Shown: in pieces, positions 53,105-61,491 of the stretch
Layout: each line of letters begins with the position of its first letter
Position numbering within the stretch: the stretch's first letter is position 1
Source: Nostoc sp. TH1S01
Lineage (GTDB): Bacteria > Cyanobacteriota > Cyanobacteriia > Cyanobacteriales > Nostocaceae
Length of the DNA: 62,204 nt
Assembly: GCA_018993265.1 (NCBI GenBank)
Contig: JAGKSW010000144.1
Location: 1-62,204 of the forward strand
Direction of reading: 5' to 3'
Translations under genes and position numbers: made by a program
Notes under the pieces: generated by a model
Told to the model about the DNA's origin: nothing
What the model saw: only the letters and a program-made list of their open reading frames with translations
Database searches by the model: none

Positions 53105-53440
53105 TTAAGGTGTCTTAGCTGGTGCTGGTGCAGTACTACCAGCTTCTTTCTTCATCGCGTCGCCTTCTTTCTTCATAGCGTCGCCTTCTTTCTTCATAGC
53201 GTCGCCTTCTTTCTTCATCGCGTCGCCTTCTTTCTTCATCGCGCCTTCATTCTTCATCGCGCCGCCTTCGTTCTTCATCGCGCCGCCTTCGTTCTTCATA
53301 GCGTCGCCGGTATTAGCAGCAGGAGAAGCAGTAGGTGCAGTACCAGAACCAGCCGGATTATCACCAGCACCAGAGCAAGCAACTAAGCTACCCACCAAAG
53401 CAAGACTCGCAATCACACCAACAAATTTTAACTTAATCAT
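53105..53440 (-). CDS. Lipoprotein made of MKKEGDA heptad repeats
   Basis: This protein has 111 residues from the ATG at 53440 with AAGGGG upstream; a TTG start further up adds nothing family-like. Lipobox LVGSLVAC. After an Ala/Thr/Gly linker come about nine units of MKNEGGA or MKKEGDA, then a Pro/Ala tail. The repeats give an evenly charged, helical, possibly coiled-coil or extended chain on the cell surface. The DNA units are 21 bp and nearly identical, so their number should vary between strains. Function unknown. Confidence 0.8.
   Translation of the reverse strand: MIKLKFVGVIASLALVGSLVACSGAGDNPAGSGTAPTASPAANTGDAMKNEGGAMKNEGGAMKNEGAMKKEGDAMKKEGDAMKKEGDAMKKEGDAMKKEAGSTAPAPAKTP
53146..53300. 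repeat. 21-bp in-frame tandem repeat inside the lipoprotein gene
   Basis: Units of CGCGTCGCCTTCTTTCTTCAT type (or 18-bp and GTTC variants) follow one another without spacers. They code for the MKKEGDA repeats. Several units differ only at one base (CGCGTC, AGCGTC), so the array is recent or homogenised. Confidence 0.85.
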
Positions 53441-53792
53441 CTTTATGGAACCCCTTAAAAGTCTTACTAAAGAAATAGACAAGGATCATCCTGTATAATC
53501 ATACGGATGAAGCCAGATTTTGATAACAAATTAACTTTTTTTTTTAATTACTTTGCAAAAATTAATTTTACTTAACTATCTGACTTCGTTGTTGACTGAA
53601 ATATGTCTATATGATTAGTACACTGTTATCTTTGGGGATTACGCAAAAAGTCAGGATTTAAGCACATGTTTTTCGGGTGGACGTGGCTGAAGAGTCAAAA
53701 TTCAATAGGATATAGCTCTATACAATCTGTTACAGCGTCAATTCTCCCAGCAAAAGAATCGAGTTGAATGACTCTGGTCATACTAAGTTGCT

Positions 53793-53922
53793 CAGGACTT
53801 ACGCAAAAATAACGTAACTCCGTCATTACGAGCGATAGCGAAGTAATCTCCCCTGACCCTGGGATTGCTTCCCTACACTTCTTTCCGGTCGCAATGACAA
53901 TATCGGCGTTGCGTAAGTCCTA
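53793..53922. mobile_element. Family-C MITE-like element inserted in a family-B repeat
   Basis: Ends AGGACTTACGCAA and TTGCGTAAGTCCT are inverted. It is flanked by TTGCT on both sides (53788-53792, 53923-53927), a 5-bp target duplication of a sequence present once in the intact repeat. No ORF. Confidence 0.8.
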
Positions 53923-53955
53923 TTGCTTTCAGAAATAGTATTCCTACTCCCCACT

Positions 53956-54002
53956 ACGCCAGTCGCCTCAACGGAGGAAACCTCCATACAGCGCTGGCTC
54001 CC
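53956..54002. repeat. GC-rich palindromic repeat inside the family-B core
   Basis: CGCCAGTCGCC...CAACGGAGG-AAA-CCTCC...GCGCTGGCTCC folds on itself. It is similar to the repeat at 36385-36434. It splits the CTACTCCC core of family-B copy 3. Confidence 0.7.
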
Positions 54003-54136
54003 CTACTCGCAGCCCAGGTTACTATCTTTGACTGCAACTTGGTATCAGCTTTCTCAATCGGGTTTTTGGGAACTTCTGCACTTCTAGCATATTCAAAGTT
54101 ACCAGCCAAAACCCGATTTTTGCGGTTTAGGGAAAT

Positions 54137-54328
54137 TTATAAATCTGTTTTAATTTTGATTTTGCCGACGGCTCTACCAACTTTCTCCCAATTCCTAGCT
54201 GTTTCTAAGTCTTGCCAATTGGTTCTCAAGTTCTCAGCTTTTTCGTAACAGACCTGCGAAAGTATACTAAGCACACCAGATAAACTCATACTCTCGATCA
54301 TTATCTCTATGTCGCTTTTGTCGTACAT
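54137..54328 (-). CDS. Small helical protein, 63 residues
   Basis: The ATG at 54328 has GGAG 9 bases upstream; a TTG start at 54388 would add 20 residues. It reads MYDKSDIEIMIESMSLSGVL, then a helix with KAENLRTNWQDLETARNWEKVGRAVGKI, and looks like a small soluble helical protein of cyanobacteria. The frame uses normal codons. Function and family unknown. It lies beside the nested repeats. Confidence 0.6.
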   Translation of the reverse strand: MYDKSDIEIMIESMSLSGVLSILSQVCYEKAENLRTNWQDLETARNWEKVGRAVGKIKIKTDL

Positions 54329-54534
54329 TTTTACAACTCCGTAGCAAAAATTTTTTAAACAGCTTTGATATAAGTCATCATCTACCAAATTTGGTAGTGA
54401 TAATACCTAAAATTGCGCCATCTCGTCATGTGGCAATGGAATGACTTAAAAATCACCTGGGGGACAGGCGGATATATATCTCACGGCTATCCCATAAATA
54501 ATGCTGAGATGCTTCCAAATAAGAGTTTTGAGAG

Positions 54535-55440
54535 TTACTTTTGTTGACTTGCTTGTAGAAGTTGATACTGTCGCCATTTTTCTTGTTGACGGACTCGTTT
54601 TTCTTCAGTCAGTTGATCAAAACAGTAGGGACAAGACATACCTTCTTCATAGTGAGGAGAAGCTTTATCTTGTGCAGAAATCGGATGTCCACAACAGAAG
54701 CACAACTCGTGGCTACCTATTTCTAAACCATGACGCACAGCTATTCGCTCATCAAATACAAAACATTCCCCTTCCCATAAGCTTTCTGTGGCAGGCATTT
54801 CTGCTAAATATTTCAAAATGCCGCCTTTGAGGTGATAAACTTCACTAAATCCTTGGGCAAGCATAAAGGAAGAAGCTTTTTCGCAGCGAATCCCACCAGT
54901 ACAAAATAATGCGACTTTTTTGTGTTGATTTGGATCGAGGTGATGTTGAACATATTCCGGGAATTCCCGAAAAGACTGTGTGTGAGGGTTCTCTGCGCCT
55001 TGAAAAGTCCCGATTTTGACCTCATACTCGTTACGAGTATCAATCACTGTTACTTCTGGGTCAGAAATTAATTCATTCCATTCTGCTGGACTGACATAAA
55101 TGCCTACTTGCTGATTCGGGTCAATTTCTGGCAACCCTAAAGTCACAATTTCTGACTTCAAACGTACCTTCATACGTTCAAAAGGAGGGTTCTGAGCGTA
55201 AGATTCCTTGTATTCTAGATCGGCTAAACGGCGATCGCTACGTAGATAAGCAAAAACAGCATCAATACCTTGACGCGAACCCGCAATTGTGCCGTTAATA
55301 CCTTCTGCTGCTAACAGAATTGTCCCTTTAATACCTTGTGCTAAACAGAAAGACAGTAAGGGTTCTTGTTTCTCGGCAAAGTCGGGCAAACTGACAAATT
55401 TATAAAATGCTGTAACAATTTGGGTATTTTCTTGGTTCAT
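54535..55440 (-). CDS. trhO: tRNA uridine-34 hydroxylase (TrhO/YceA), rhodanese family
   Basis: This 301-residue protein has an N-terminal ferredoxin-like domain (YKFVSLPDF...[19 protein letters not shown]). A rhodanese domain follows with [19 protein letters not shown] and active-site Cys in [12 protein letters not shown]. The C-terminus has a four-Cys zinc motif (CFCCG...CPYC). TrhO makes 5-hydroxyuridine at the wobble position of tRNA without added oxygen donor proteins. The minus-strand gene starts 72 bases before a plus-strand tRNA gene. Confidence 0.93.
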   Translation of the reverse strand: MNQENTQIVTAFYKFVSLPDFAEKQEPLLSFCLAQGIKGTILLAAEGINGTIAGSRQGIDAVFAYLRSDRRLADLEYKESYAQNPPFERMKVRLKSEIVTLGLPEIDPNQQVGIYVSPAEWNELISDPEVTVIDTRNEYEVKIGTFQGAENPHTQSFREFPEYVQHHLDPNQHKKVALFCTGGIRCEKASSFMLAQGFSEVYHLKGGILKYLAEMPATESLWEGECFVFDERIAVRHGLEIGSHELCFCCGHPISAQDKASPHYEEGMSCPYCFDQLTEEKRVRQQEKWRQYQLLQASQQK

Positions 55441-55512
55441 CCCTTTGGAAATGGAACAATCTTCCGATACAATGTCTAAGGTAGCGAAATTAAACTACCT
55501 TTTTAATTTTAC

Positions 55513-55585
55513 GGGGGTTTAGCTCAGTTGGTAGAGCGCCTGCTTTGCAAGCAGGATGTCAGCGGTTCGAGTCCGCTAACCTCCA
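55513..55585 (+). tRNA. tRNA-Ala (anticodon TGC)
   Basis: The full cloverleaf fits in 73 bases. The acceptor GGGGGTT pairs with AACCTCC (one G-T). D arm AGCTCAGTTGGTAGAGC, anticodon arm CCTGC-TTTGCAA-GCAGG with TGC, T arm GCGGTTCGAGTCCGC, discriminator A. CCA is not encoded. It is antisense between trhO and the carboxypeptidase gene. Confidence 0.96.
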
Positions 55586-55617
55586 TTTTGAAGAATGGGT
55601 GTAAAAGTTTTAAACAC

Positions 55618-56529
55618 CTATTCCCTACTCCCTAAAACATCCAATATTCCCTGATCGCCATCTAAAAGGACTTGTACACCAACTGGTAAAGCCGCGTTTT
55701 GTTCGCCGTGACCAAAGGGTAAATCCGAGACAATCGGAATTCCTAAATAACCTAAGCGATCGCGTAAAACTTCTTCCACACTAAAGCTAGGTACATTGGC
55801 TGGAGGTTCGCAGCGAGTGAAACCGCCTAAAGCTATCCCACGCACTTTTGATAAAACACCGCTTAACCGCCACTGGGTAAGCATTCGGTCAATCCGATAT
55901 GGTGCTTCTGTGACATCTTCAAACGCCAAAATCACATCTTCAAAATTGGGTTGTAGCGGTGTACCTAAAAGATGAGTAGCAACTGTCAAATTACCAGGAA
56001 GCAAAATCCCAGTTGCAATTCCACCACCCCAACCGCAACCTTTCAGCGGGTCTATTTGTTTTCCTTCTACCCAATTTAATAGTCGTTCTCTTGACCAATC
56101 TGGCTCATTGGCAAATGTGGTCAAGACAGGTGCGTGAACGCTAGAAATTCCCACATTAAACAAACTCCACAACAGGGCAGTAATATCAGAAAATCCAATC
56201 AGCCACTTTGGTACTGTGGAGTTGCTATGCCAATCCCAACTTTCTAAAATGCGGGTGCTACCAAAACCACCTCTAGCGCAGAGAATACCACGACAGTCAG
56301 GGTCAGACCAAGCTGCGGCTAACTGATAACGGCGAATTTCGTCTTTGTCTGCTAAATAGCCCCAACTTTGGTCAATATTAGAACTGATTTCCACACGATA
56401 ACCGCGCGATCGCCAAATTTCTATACTCCGCTCAAAAGCATCAAATTCTCGTAAAGCGCCACTAGGCGCAATTACGCGTAATAAGTCTCCAGGTTTTAAA
56501 GGTGCAGGTAAAATAGTTGATTTCATCAA
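55618..56529 (-). CDS. LD-carboxypeptidase (MEROPS S66)
   Basis: In this 303-residue protein the nucleophile Ser is in LIGFSDITALLWS. The Glu/His partners are in LAFEDVTEAPYRIDRMLTQW and DLPFGHGEQNAALPVG. ILCARGGFGSTRIL is the family substrate loop. It trims D-Ala from muropeptide tetrapeptides in cell-wall recycling. Microcin-immunity proteins share the fold, so recycling is likely but not certain. Monocistronic, minus strand. Confidence 0.93.
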   Translation of the reverse strand: MMKSTILPAPLKPGDLLRVIAPSGALREFDAFERSIEIWRSRGYRVEISSNIDQSWGYLADKDEIRRYQLAAAWSDPDCRGILCARGGFGSTRILESWDWHSNSTVPKWLIGFSDITALLWSLFNVGISSVHAPVLTTFANEPDWSRERLLNWVEGKQIDPLKGCGWGGGIATGILLPGNLTVATHLLGTPLQPNFEDVILAFEDVTEAPYRIDRMLTQWRLSGVLSKVRGIALGGFTRCEPPANVPSFSVEEVLRDRLGYLGIPIVSDLPFGHGEQNAALPVGVQVLLDGDQGILDVLGSRE

Positions 56530-56771
56530 TAAATTTTTCAGTAGTTAGAATTCAATAATTAACAGAACTCCAACTATATACTTTAGTCCTTACAATGTAC
56601 ACTCATAGCATTTCACGACAGAAACAGAGTCAAGAATAATGATTGACTCTGTTGAGTAGGAAATTTGTATCAAACACACTTTAGGATTGAGTTGCCAGTA
56701 CTCAAAAAATCAATTTAGGTGAAGGGTTTGAATCCCTCAGTTTCTATTTCTAGCTTTTTCTCAAAGAAAAA

Positions 56772-56972
56772 TTATCTTTGAGGTGTACGGGTAGGGCTAG
56801 GTGTAGGTGTTGTAGGGCTAGGTGTAGGTGTTGTAGGGCTAGGACTAGGAGACGGGCTTTGCTGTGCAATTACAATATCTGGTTGATGAGCTACTTGAGA
56901 ATCAGACAAGAATACCCCACCGATAGCAGTACTTGAAAGCACCGCTATAGTCACAGATGCTATACTCTTCAT
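56772..56972 (-). CDS. Tiny secreted protein with a Pro/Ser/Thr repeat tail
   Basis: This 66-residue protein has AAAAAGGAAATTTTT before the ATG. Signal-like segment MKSIASVTIAVLSSTAIGGV, a ~20-residue spacer, then SPSPSPTTPTPSPTTPTPSP. The DNA of the tail repeats an 18-bp unit (GGGCTAGGTGTAGGTGTT on the given strand). The repeat suggests a wall- or sheath-associated spacer. It may be a low-complexity leftover, but the ribosome site and signal favour a gene. Confidence 0.6.
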   Translation of the reverse strand: MKSIASVTIAVLSSTAIGGVFLSDSQVAHQPDIVIAQQSPSPSPSPTTPTPSPTTPTPSPTRTPQR

Positions 56973-57538
56973 AAAAATTTCCTTTTTGCAGAGATTTATG
57001 CCTACCTATTCTGATCAATCTGAAGAATTCTGATATCTTGCGGAAGAAATAAGCAGCTATTAGTAGTTGTACAACATTAGATAGATGAGAAATTCAGGCT
57101 CATTTTTTATTGCAGTGCGATCGCACTGCAACCTAAGTAAAATTTAAACTTAAAATACAGTACTGCATTTTTTCGTACCTTATCCGCATTTCTCACAAGC
57201 TTCAGGCATTTGATGGGGCAGAGGGGCAGAGGTGCGGAGGGGCAGGGGAGAGGTACCTTCATTCTCCCCTGCTCCCCTGCTCCCCTGCTCCCTTGCACAG
57301 GCTTTGAAAGGTGTGGTGAGAAATCCGGGCTTACTTTGCAACTATGGTTTAGGCCGAAGATTGGATTAGCCGAAGTGCGCGTCTATGATTTTCCGTAACC
57401 TGTGCGTAAGTCTTGTTTTTTACTCCTACCTTCTGCCACACTTGCAAATCTTCATCAAATCATGGCAGTATAACTCTGCACCTAACAATCAAAGTGCAAA
57501 TTAAGTATCAGCAATATTTATTTTCGTCAAAAAATTTT
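56973..57538. other. 566-bp intergenic region with an STRR-bearing inverted repeat
   Basis: GCATTTCTCACAAGCTTCAGGC (57186-) faces CAGGCTTTGAAAGGTGTGGTGAGAAATCC (to 57326). Between them are GGGGCAGA-type and CTCCCCTG-type tandem octamers (57214-57296) that themselves face each other. Frames across it are low-complexity artefacts. Confidence 0.6.
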
Positions 57539-57994
57539 ATGAGCAAAAGATTGAGAGTTAGCCTCATCCTGCTTGCAGTTTTAGGAAATTTTGCCTCGCC
57601 ATTGATTGCTAGGGCTAATTTCAACGGTAATCTCACCGTGGAGATTGATGGCTTGAAAAACACACAGGGGCAAGTTTGCGCCAGTATATTTGCCAGTAGT
57701 CAAGGATTTCCTGGCGATCGCGATCGCGTCATCGAAAGACAATGTACTAAAATTACGGAAAAATCTGTAAAACTTACCTTTACAAACTTAAAAGCAGGTA
57801 ACTATGCCGTTGCAGTGATGCACGATGAAAATGACGACTTCACTGTTAATCGTACTGATTTAGGTTTTCCCCTTGAAGGCTTTGGATTTTCTCAAAACCC
57901 CGAAATTCGTGACCGAGCGCCCACATTTGAGGAAGCAGCAGTTCTCGTTGCTGGTGCAAATACAGACATTACAATTCATCTGAAATATTTATAA
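57539..57994 (+). CDS. DUF2141 secreted protein
   Basis: This protein has 151 residues from the ATG at 57539; the earlier in-frame start lacks a signal. Signal peptide LRVSLILLAVLGNFASPLIARA. The DUF2141 beta-sandwich is complete: LTVEIDGLKNTQGQVCASIF, FTNLKAGNYAVAVMHDENDDF, NRTDLGFPLEGFGFSQNP. Exported; role unknown. Its last bases overlap by 6 with the convergent PG-binding gene. Confidence 0.87.
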   Translation: MSKRLRVSLILLAVLGNFASPLIARANFNGNLTVEIDGLKNTQGQVCASIFASSQGFPGDRDRVIERQCTKITEKSVKLTFTNLKAGNYAVAVMHDENDDFTVNRTDLGFPLEGFGFSQNPEIRDRAPTFEEAAVLVAGANTDITIHLKYL

Positions 57995-59161
57995 GCCTGA
58001 TTTTCCGGAATCTTTGTGAACATCCTCTGGTAGATTTGGTTGCACTGCCAAGCCACGCATTCTCTTCATCTGAGTTAAAGCATACTTCGCTGTTGCTTGG
58101 ACTTCTGCATCTGGGTCTTCTACTGCGTGGCCTAATATCTGACTCATTTGCGCCATCGTATCGTAAACACGCGTCAAGTCACGAATGGCGTTTTGTCTGA
58201 CTTGGGGACTGTCATCTTGCAACGAAATAGCCAAAGCACGGTTAATTGGCTTGAGAACGCGGGTGCTGATTTCTGACAACGCTGCCAAAATTAAACTGCG
58301 TTGTTGGGAATCAGCATCAATCATTAAGTCTATTAAAGGTTGAATAGCGCGAGAATCACCTTGTTGTCCTAAATCCCAAATCGCCTTGCGTCGTTTTGTC
58401 GGGTCAGTACTGTGTAAATCTTTAATTAATTCATCAACAATATTGAGTTTAGCTAAACGAGAAGTTTTTTCTACTGGCAAAACTGTTGTTGGTAGTGCTG
58501 ATGTTGGGGTTGTTGTACTAGTTTCTGATGGAGTAGTTTCTTGATTTGGCAATTCTGGTAACGGGGTTGGAACGGTGTCTTCAGCTGCTGCACTCAAAGC
58601 GGGAAGTGGCGAATCTTGAGGTTGTTGTGCTTGCTTGGCCTGACGAAACCTTTTTAATAAAAACACAAGTGCGCCAATACTGCCAAAAATCCCAATTCCT
58701 AGCAATGACCACCAAACAAAGTCTTTTTGCTTGGTCTTAGCTTTAACCGTAGATGGAGTATCTGGGTTTGGTGATGCCACATTTGGCGAAATCGCAATTT
58801 GATTTTTGGCGAGAATGGCTGCTGTTAAACTCACCTGAGTTATTTGGTCAGCAACGCCATCTGTTCTTTTTAAAGTCTTGGTTTTTTGAAATTGAGCTAC
58901 CGCATTTTGGGTTGTGGGGCCGTACTTACCATCTACTACCCCCTGATAAAATCCCAACTCTTGCAAATGGGATTGCAATTGTTGTACCTCCAGACCTTGA
59001 CTACCCAGTTTCAGAACAGCCTGCTTGGTTGGCTGTTGAGAATTGACTTGGGCAATTGTTCGGGACGCGGGGTGAGATGTGGCTGTACTTGGGTAGTTGG
59101 AGTAAAAACCCAGACCAGTAACACAGATGAATACTAGGATAGAGGAAGGACATAACCTCAT
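57989..59161 (-). CDS. Peptidoglycan-binding/HEAT-repeat membrane protein
   Basis: This protein has 390 residues from the ATG at 59161; a TTG at 59209 is also in frame. Signal or anchor LCPSSILVFICVTGLGFY. A PG_binding_1 domain follows (LKLGSQGLEVQQLQSHLQELGFYQGVVDGKYGPTTQNAVAQFQ). A membrane helix (VWWSLLGIGIFGSIGALVFLL) is followed by a Pro/Thr linker. HEAT repeats close it (LIKDLHSTDPTKRRKAIWDLGQQGDSRAIQPLIDLM, VRQNAIRDLTRVYD, DPDAEVQATAKYALTQM). The layout puts peptidoglycan binding outside and HEAT scaffolding inside. Confidence 0.85.
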   Translation of the reverse strand: MRLCPSSILVFICVTGLGFYSNYPSTATSHPASRTIAQVNSQQPTKQAVLKLGSQGLEVQQLQSHLQELGFYQGVVDGKYGPTTQNAVAQFQKTKTLKRTDGVADQITQVSLTAAILAKNQIAISPNVASPNPDTPSTVKAKTKQKDFVWWSLLGIGIFGSIGALVFLLKRFRQAKQAQQPQDSPLPALSAAAEDTVPTPLPELPNQETTPSETSTTTPTSALPTTVLPVEKTSRLAKLNIVDELIKDLHSTDPTKRRKAIWDLGQQGDSRAIQPLIDLMIDADSQQRSLILAALSEISTRVLKPINRALAISLQDDSPQVRQNAIRDLTRVYDTMAQMSQILGHAVEDPDAEVQATAKYALTQMKRMRGLAVQPNLPEDVHKDSGKSGL

Positions 59162-59297
59162 ATTGCAAGCTTCAGCCTGAACGTGGTTTTGAAATGATCC
59201 ATACCACAATAGCCTCTGTTATGTCTAAATGTTAACTATGGTTAACGGCGTTTTGTGATTATTTATTCTTCCCCTTGTACTCTGACTTTCTATACTA

Positions 59298-60368
59298 TTA
59301 GGGTAAAGTTTCTGCCTCAGATTCCCTCACCTGTATCGGTACGGAATTGAGCTTTTTTGCCGATGTTTCTAAAACTTGTGGCTGCTGTGTAGGAGTTTTT
59401 TCTGGAACATTGAGCGTTTGCTTTTGTCCAGCTAAGTTATCACGCTGATTGATGAGATAGATACTGATTAATGTCAGACAAACGCCTATCCATTGCAACG
59501 GACTGAGAATTTCGGAGAGGAAGAGGTTGCCAAAGAGTAGGGCAAAGACTGGTGTGAGAAAGGTTAAGGAACTGAGACTTGTCAGACTACCACTAGATGC
59601 AAAATAGAAGAATAAACCATAAGCGATCGCACTACCGAATACGGTGGCATATCCCAAAGCTAGCCAATCAGGTGTAACAATATTCTGCCATTGCTGCGAT
59701 TCTCTCAAGGCAGAAACTCCCCATAAGGGCAAACCACCAATAATCATGTGCCAGCCAGTAGCACTTACAGGGTCAGCATAACGGGTCACAAATCTAATCA
59801 AGACTGTTCCGATAGCCATAGATAGCGCCGCTAACAGCATTAACCATTCACCACTGGCAAATAAATCTTGCCAGTTACCAATGGTGATATTTCCTTGTGT
59901 ACCCAGCCAATGAAAAATCCACTCATCGGGTAAGCCAATTAAGCTAATACCTGTGACTCCTAAACCTAGTCCTAACCATCCCCAAAAACCAATGTGTTCC
60001 TGAAACAGCCACAGCGATAGCAAAGCTACTGCTAAAGGTTGGGAGTCAATCATCACTGATCCTAACCCGGCGCTAGTTCGCACCAATCCCTCTGCTAAAA
60101 AGCCTTGGAATAATGTCCCATCTACTAACGCAAACAAAGTAATCCATAACCAGGCTTTCCAACCCTGTGGTTGGGGTCTACCCATGAGTGCAGCCACCAG
60201 CAAAATTAACACTCCGGCTGGTAGCAAGCGTACACCCGCCATGAACAGTGGTGTAGTGTGGGGGATGACTCCTTTCATAGCGACCATTGCTGTCCCCCAG
60301 AGAAAAAAGGGTGCAATTAACAATAGGGGCGCGAAGGGTAGGCGAAATGCACTGAGTTTCAGTTGCAT
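59298..60368 (-). CDS. EamA/DMT-superfamily exporter
   Basis: This 356-residue protein has about ten membrane helices in two EamA halves (LLLIAPFFLWGTAMVAMKGVIP..., and LMLLAALSMAIGTVLIRFVTRYADPV...). The second half ends VFALLFGNLFLSEILSPLQWIGVCLTLISIYLINQRD. A Gln/Pro-rich cytoplasmic tail follows. Transporters of this group export amino acids or other metabolites; substrate not readable. Monocistronic. Confidence 0.9.
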   Translation of the reverse strand: MQLKLSAFRLPFAPLLLIAPFFLWGTAMVAMKGVIPHTTPLFMAGVRLLPAGVLILLVAALMGRPQPQGWKAWLWITLFALVDGTLFQGFLAEGLVRTSAGLGSVMIDSQPLAVALLSLWLFQEHIGFWGWLGLGLGVTGISLIGLPDEWIFHWLGTQGNITIGNWQDLFASGEWLMLLAALSMAIGTVLIRFVTRYADPVSATGWHMIIGGLPLWGVSALRESQQWQNIVTPDWLALGYATVFGSAIAYGLFFYFASSGSLTSLSSLTFLTPVFALLFGNLFLSEILSPLQWIGVCLTLISIYLINQRDNLAGQKQTLNVPEKTPTQQPQVLETSAKKLNSVPIQVRESEAETLP

Positions 60369-60520
60369 GAGTTTGCTGAGACCTTTATTTCACAAGAGCA
60401 GAGATTGCTTTTACCAATTCTACCCAATTGTGTCTTTTTGTGAAGGAAATAATACTCAGAACTTACGCACCAAAATTTTCTGTAAGGATTGGGTGTAGGG
60501 GTGTAAGGGTTTTGCTACTC

Positions 60521-60540
60521 CTCTAGCCTCTAGCCTCTAA
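60521..60540. repeat. Short STRR (CTAGCCT units)
   Basis: CTCTAGCCTCTAGCCTCTAA: about three heptamers directly before the end of the protease gene. Confidence 0.55.
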
Positions 60541-60544
60541 CCCC

Positions 60545-61246
60545 TTATTTCCTCCCAAATAACCTATCTAAAAATGATATTTTTACAGCAAAATTAATAA
60601 TACCTTTACCAGTGCTACTATCAACAATTTCCGCGTTATTTAAAGCCACAATATAAGGCTCACCTTGAATCGAGGCAATAATTGGGCCGCCAGATGAACC
60701 ACCCGCAGTATCGCAGTCATGTAGTAAAATATTGGACTGTTCATCCACAATACTGCAACCGGATTGAAAACCTGCTGTCCATCCTTGTCCGGCTGTTAAA
60801 CCCCAAAACTTTTCCGTTTCTGCTTGGGGATAATCACCAGAATATCCCACAAAATAGAATTTTTTCTCATTGCGAATTAAAGTTGCAGAAGCTAGAGACT
60901 TCCAACCCAGATAGCCATATTTGCGCCCCAGAGGTCTATCAATTTTGATAACCGCCCAATCATTAGCCGCAGCATTTTTATCTTGAAAGTGTGTACCCGC
61001 TAGATACTGCACTGCATAAGCTCTATCTTGATATCGACCATCAACTACATTGGGTAGAAAAGCAACTCTATCTGCTACATTGCCAGTTTTGGGGTCAACT
61101 ACACAATGAGCATTGGTTAATACAATATCTTCATCAATCAAAGTTCCTGTACAGGTGTAAGTTTGCGAATTTGATTCACCGACAATTCGACCAACAGTAG
61201 ACCAAGGATAATTATTGCTTAACATCGGCAGGCGATCGTCGCCCAT
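60545..61246 (-). CDS. Trypsin-like serine protease, 5' side separated from its ribosome site by an insertion
   Basis: This protein has 233 residues from the ATG at 61246 (MGDDRLPMLSNNYPW). The catalytic triad is His in VLTNAHC, Asp in NDWAVIKID and Ser in DTAGGSSGGPI. No signal peptide, so probably cytosolic. The open frame now runs to 61354 inside the inserted element, which would add about 36 unrelated residues from a TTG. Before the insertion, AAGGAGG sat just 3 bases before the ATG and 22 bases lay between the CHAT stop codon and this start. It was therefore the second gene of a TPR-CHAT/protease operon. Confidence 0.85.
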   Translation of the reverse strand: MGDDRLPMLSNNYPWSTVGRIVGESNSQTYTCTGTLIDEDIVLTNAHCVVDPKTGNVADRVAFLPNVVDGRYQDRAYAVQYLAGTHFQDKNAAANDWAVIKIDRPLGRKYGYLGWKSLASATLIRNEKKFYFVGYSGDYPQAETEKFWGLTAGQGWTAGFQSGCSIVDEQSNILLHDCDTAGGSSGGPIIASIQGEPYIVALNNAEIVDSSTGKGIINFAVKISFLDRLFGRK

Positions 61247-61251
61247 CAGCC

Positions 61252-61467
61252 CTACGGTGTACACACAAAAAAATGAAATGTTCGTTGAGTGCATCTGTCC
61301 CGCCTCGGAATGAATTCCGAGTCTCATAGCGCAAGTCATCTGAAGATGACTCAACCAAAAATCTATTCCAGTCCACGCTTTGTGGACTTTGGCTATGAGC
61401 CTGGAACTTTAGTTCTAGGCGGGATTTGGTTGAACACAAAAATTTTTGACTTGTGTGTACACGGTAG
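61252..61467. mobile_element. Structured 216-bp MITE-like element, copy 2 (family A)
   Basis: Same ends as the copy at 33020 (CTACGGTGTACACA/TGTGTACACGGTAG). Flanking duplication CCCATCAGCC/CCCATCGGCC, 10 bp with one mismatch. The stems are kept with changed pairs: GTCATC/GATGAC and AGTCCAC/GTGGACT replace GTCCTC/GAGGAC and AGTCTAC/GTAGACT. CTCATAGC pairs fully with GCTATGAG. A further pairing, CAACCAAA/TTTGGTTG, is possible here. Confidence 0.88.
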
Positions 61468-61491
61468 CCCATCGGCCTCCTTCAACCCTCC

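Larger units (their letters stand above)
53780..54045. repeat. Family-B repeat, copy 3, interrupted by two other repeats
   Basis: The ends ATACTAAGTTGCT and CAACTTGGTAT match the intact copy at 12814. Within it, 53793-53922 is a 130-bp element (family C), and 53956-54002 is a GC-rich palindrome in the core. Removing both leaves a sequence nearly identical to the 79-bp copy. Confidence 0.82.
53441..54136. other. 696-bp intergenic region filled with nested repeats
   Basis: It contains the family-B copy at 53780-54045, interrupted twice. A family-C-like half end (GGATTACGCAAAAAGTC) lies at about 53636. No gene. Confidence 0.6.

Noticed and set aside
53146-53300. Direct repeats that could suggest a CRISPR array
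   Set aside because: Units are 18-21 bp, contiguous with no spacers and in frame with the lipoprotein gene.
54480-54830. Plus-strand frame of 109 codons at the end of trhO
   Set aside because: It is the antisense shadow of the conserved trhO frame.
57107-57398. Frames across the octamer arrays
   Set aside because: Low-complexity Pro/Leu/Cys or Gly/Arg strings produced by the repeat.
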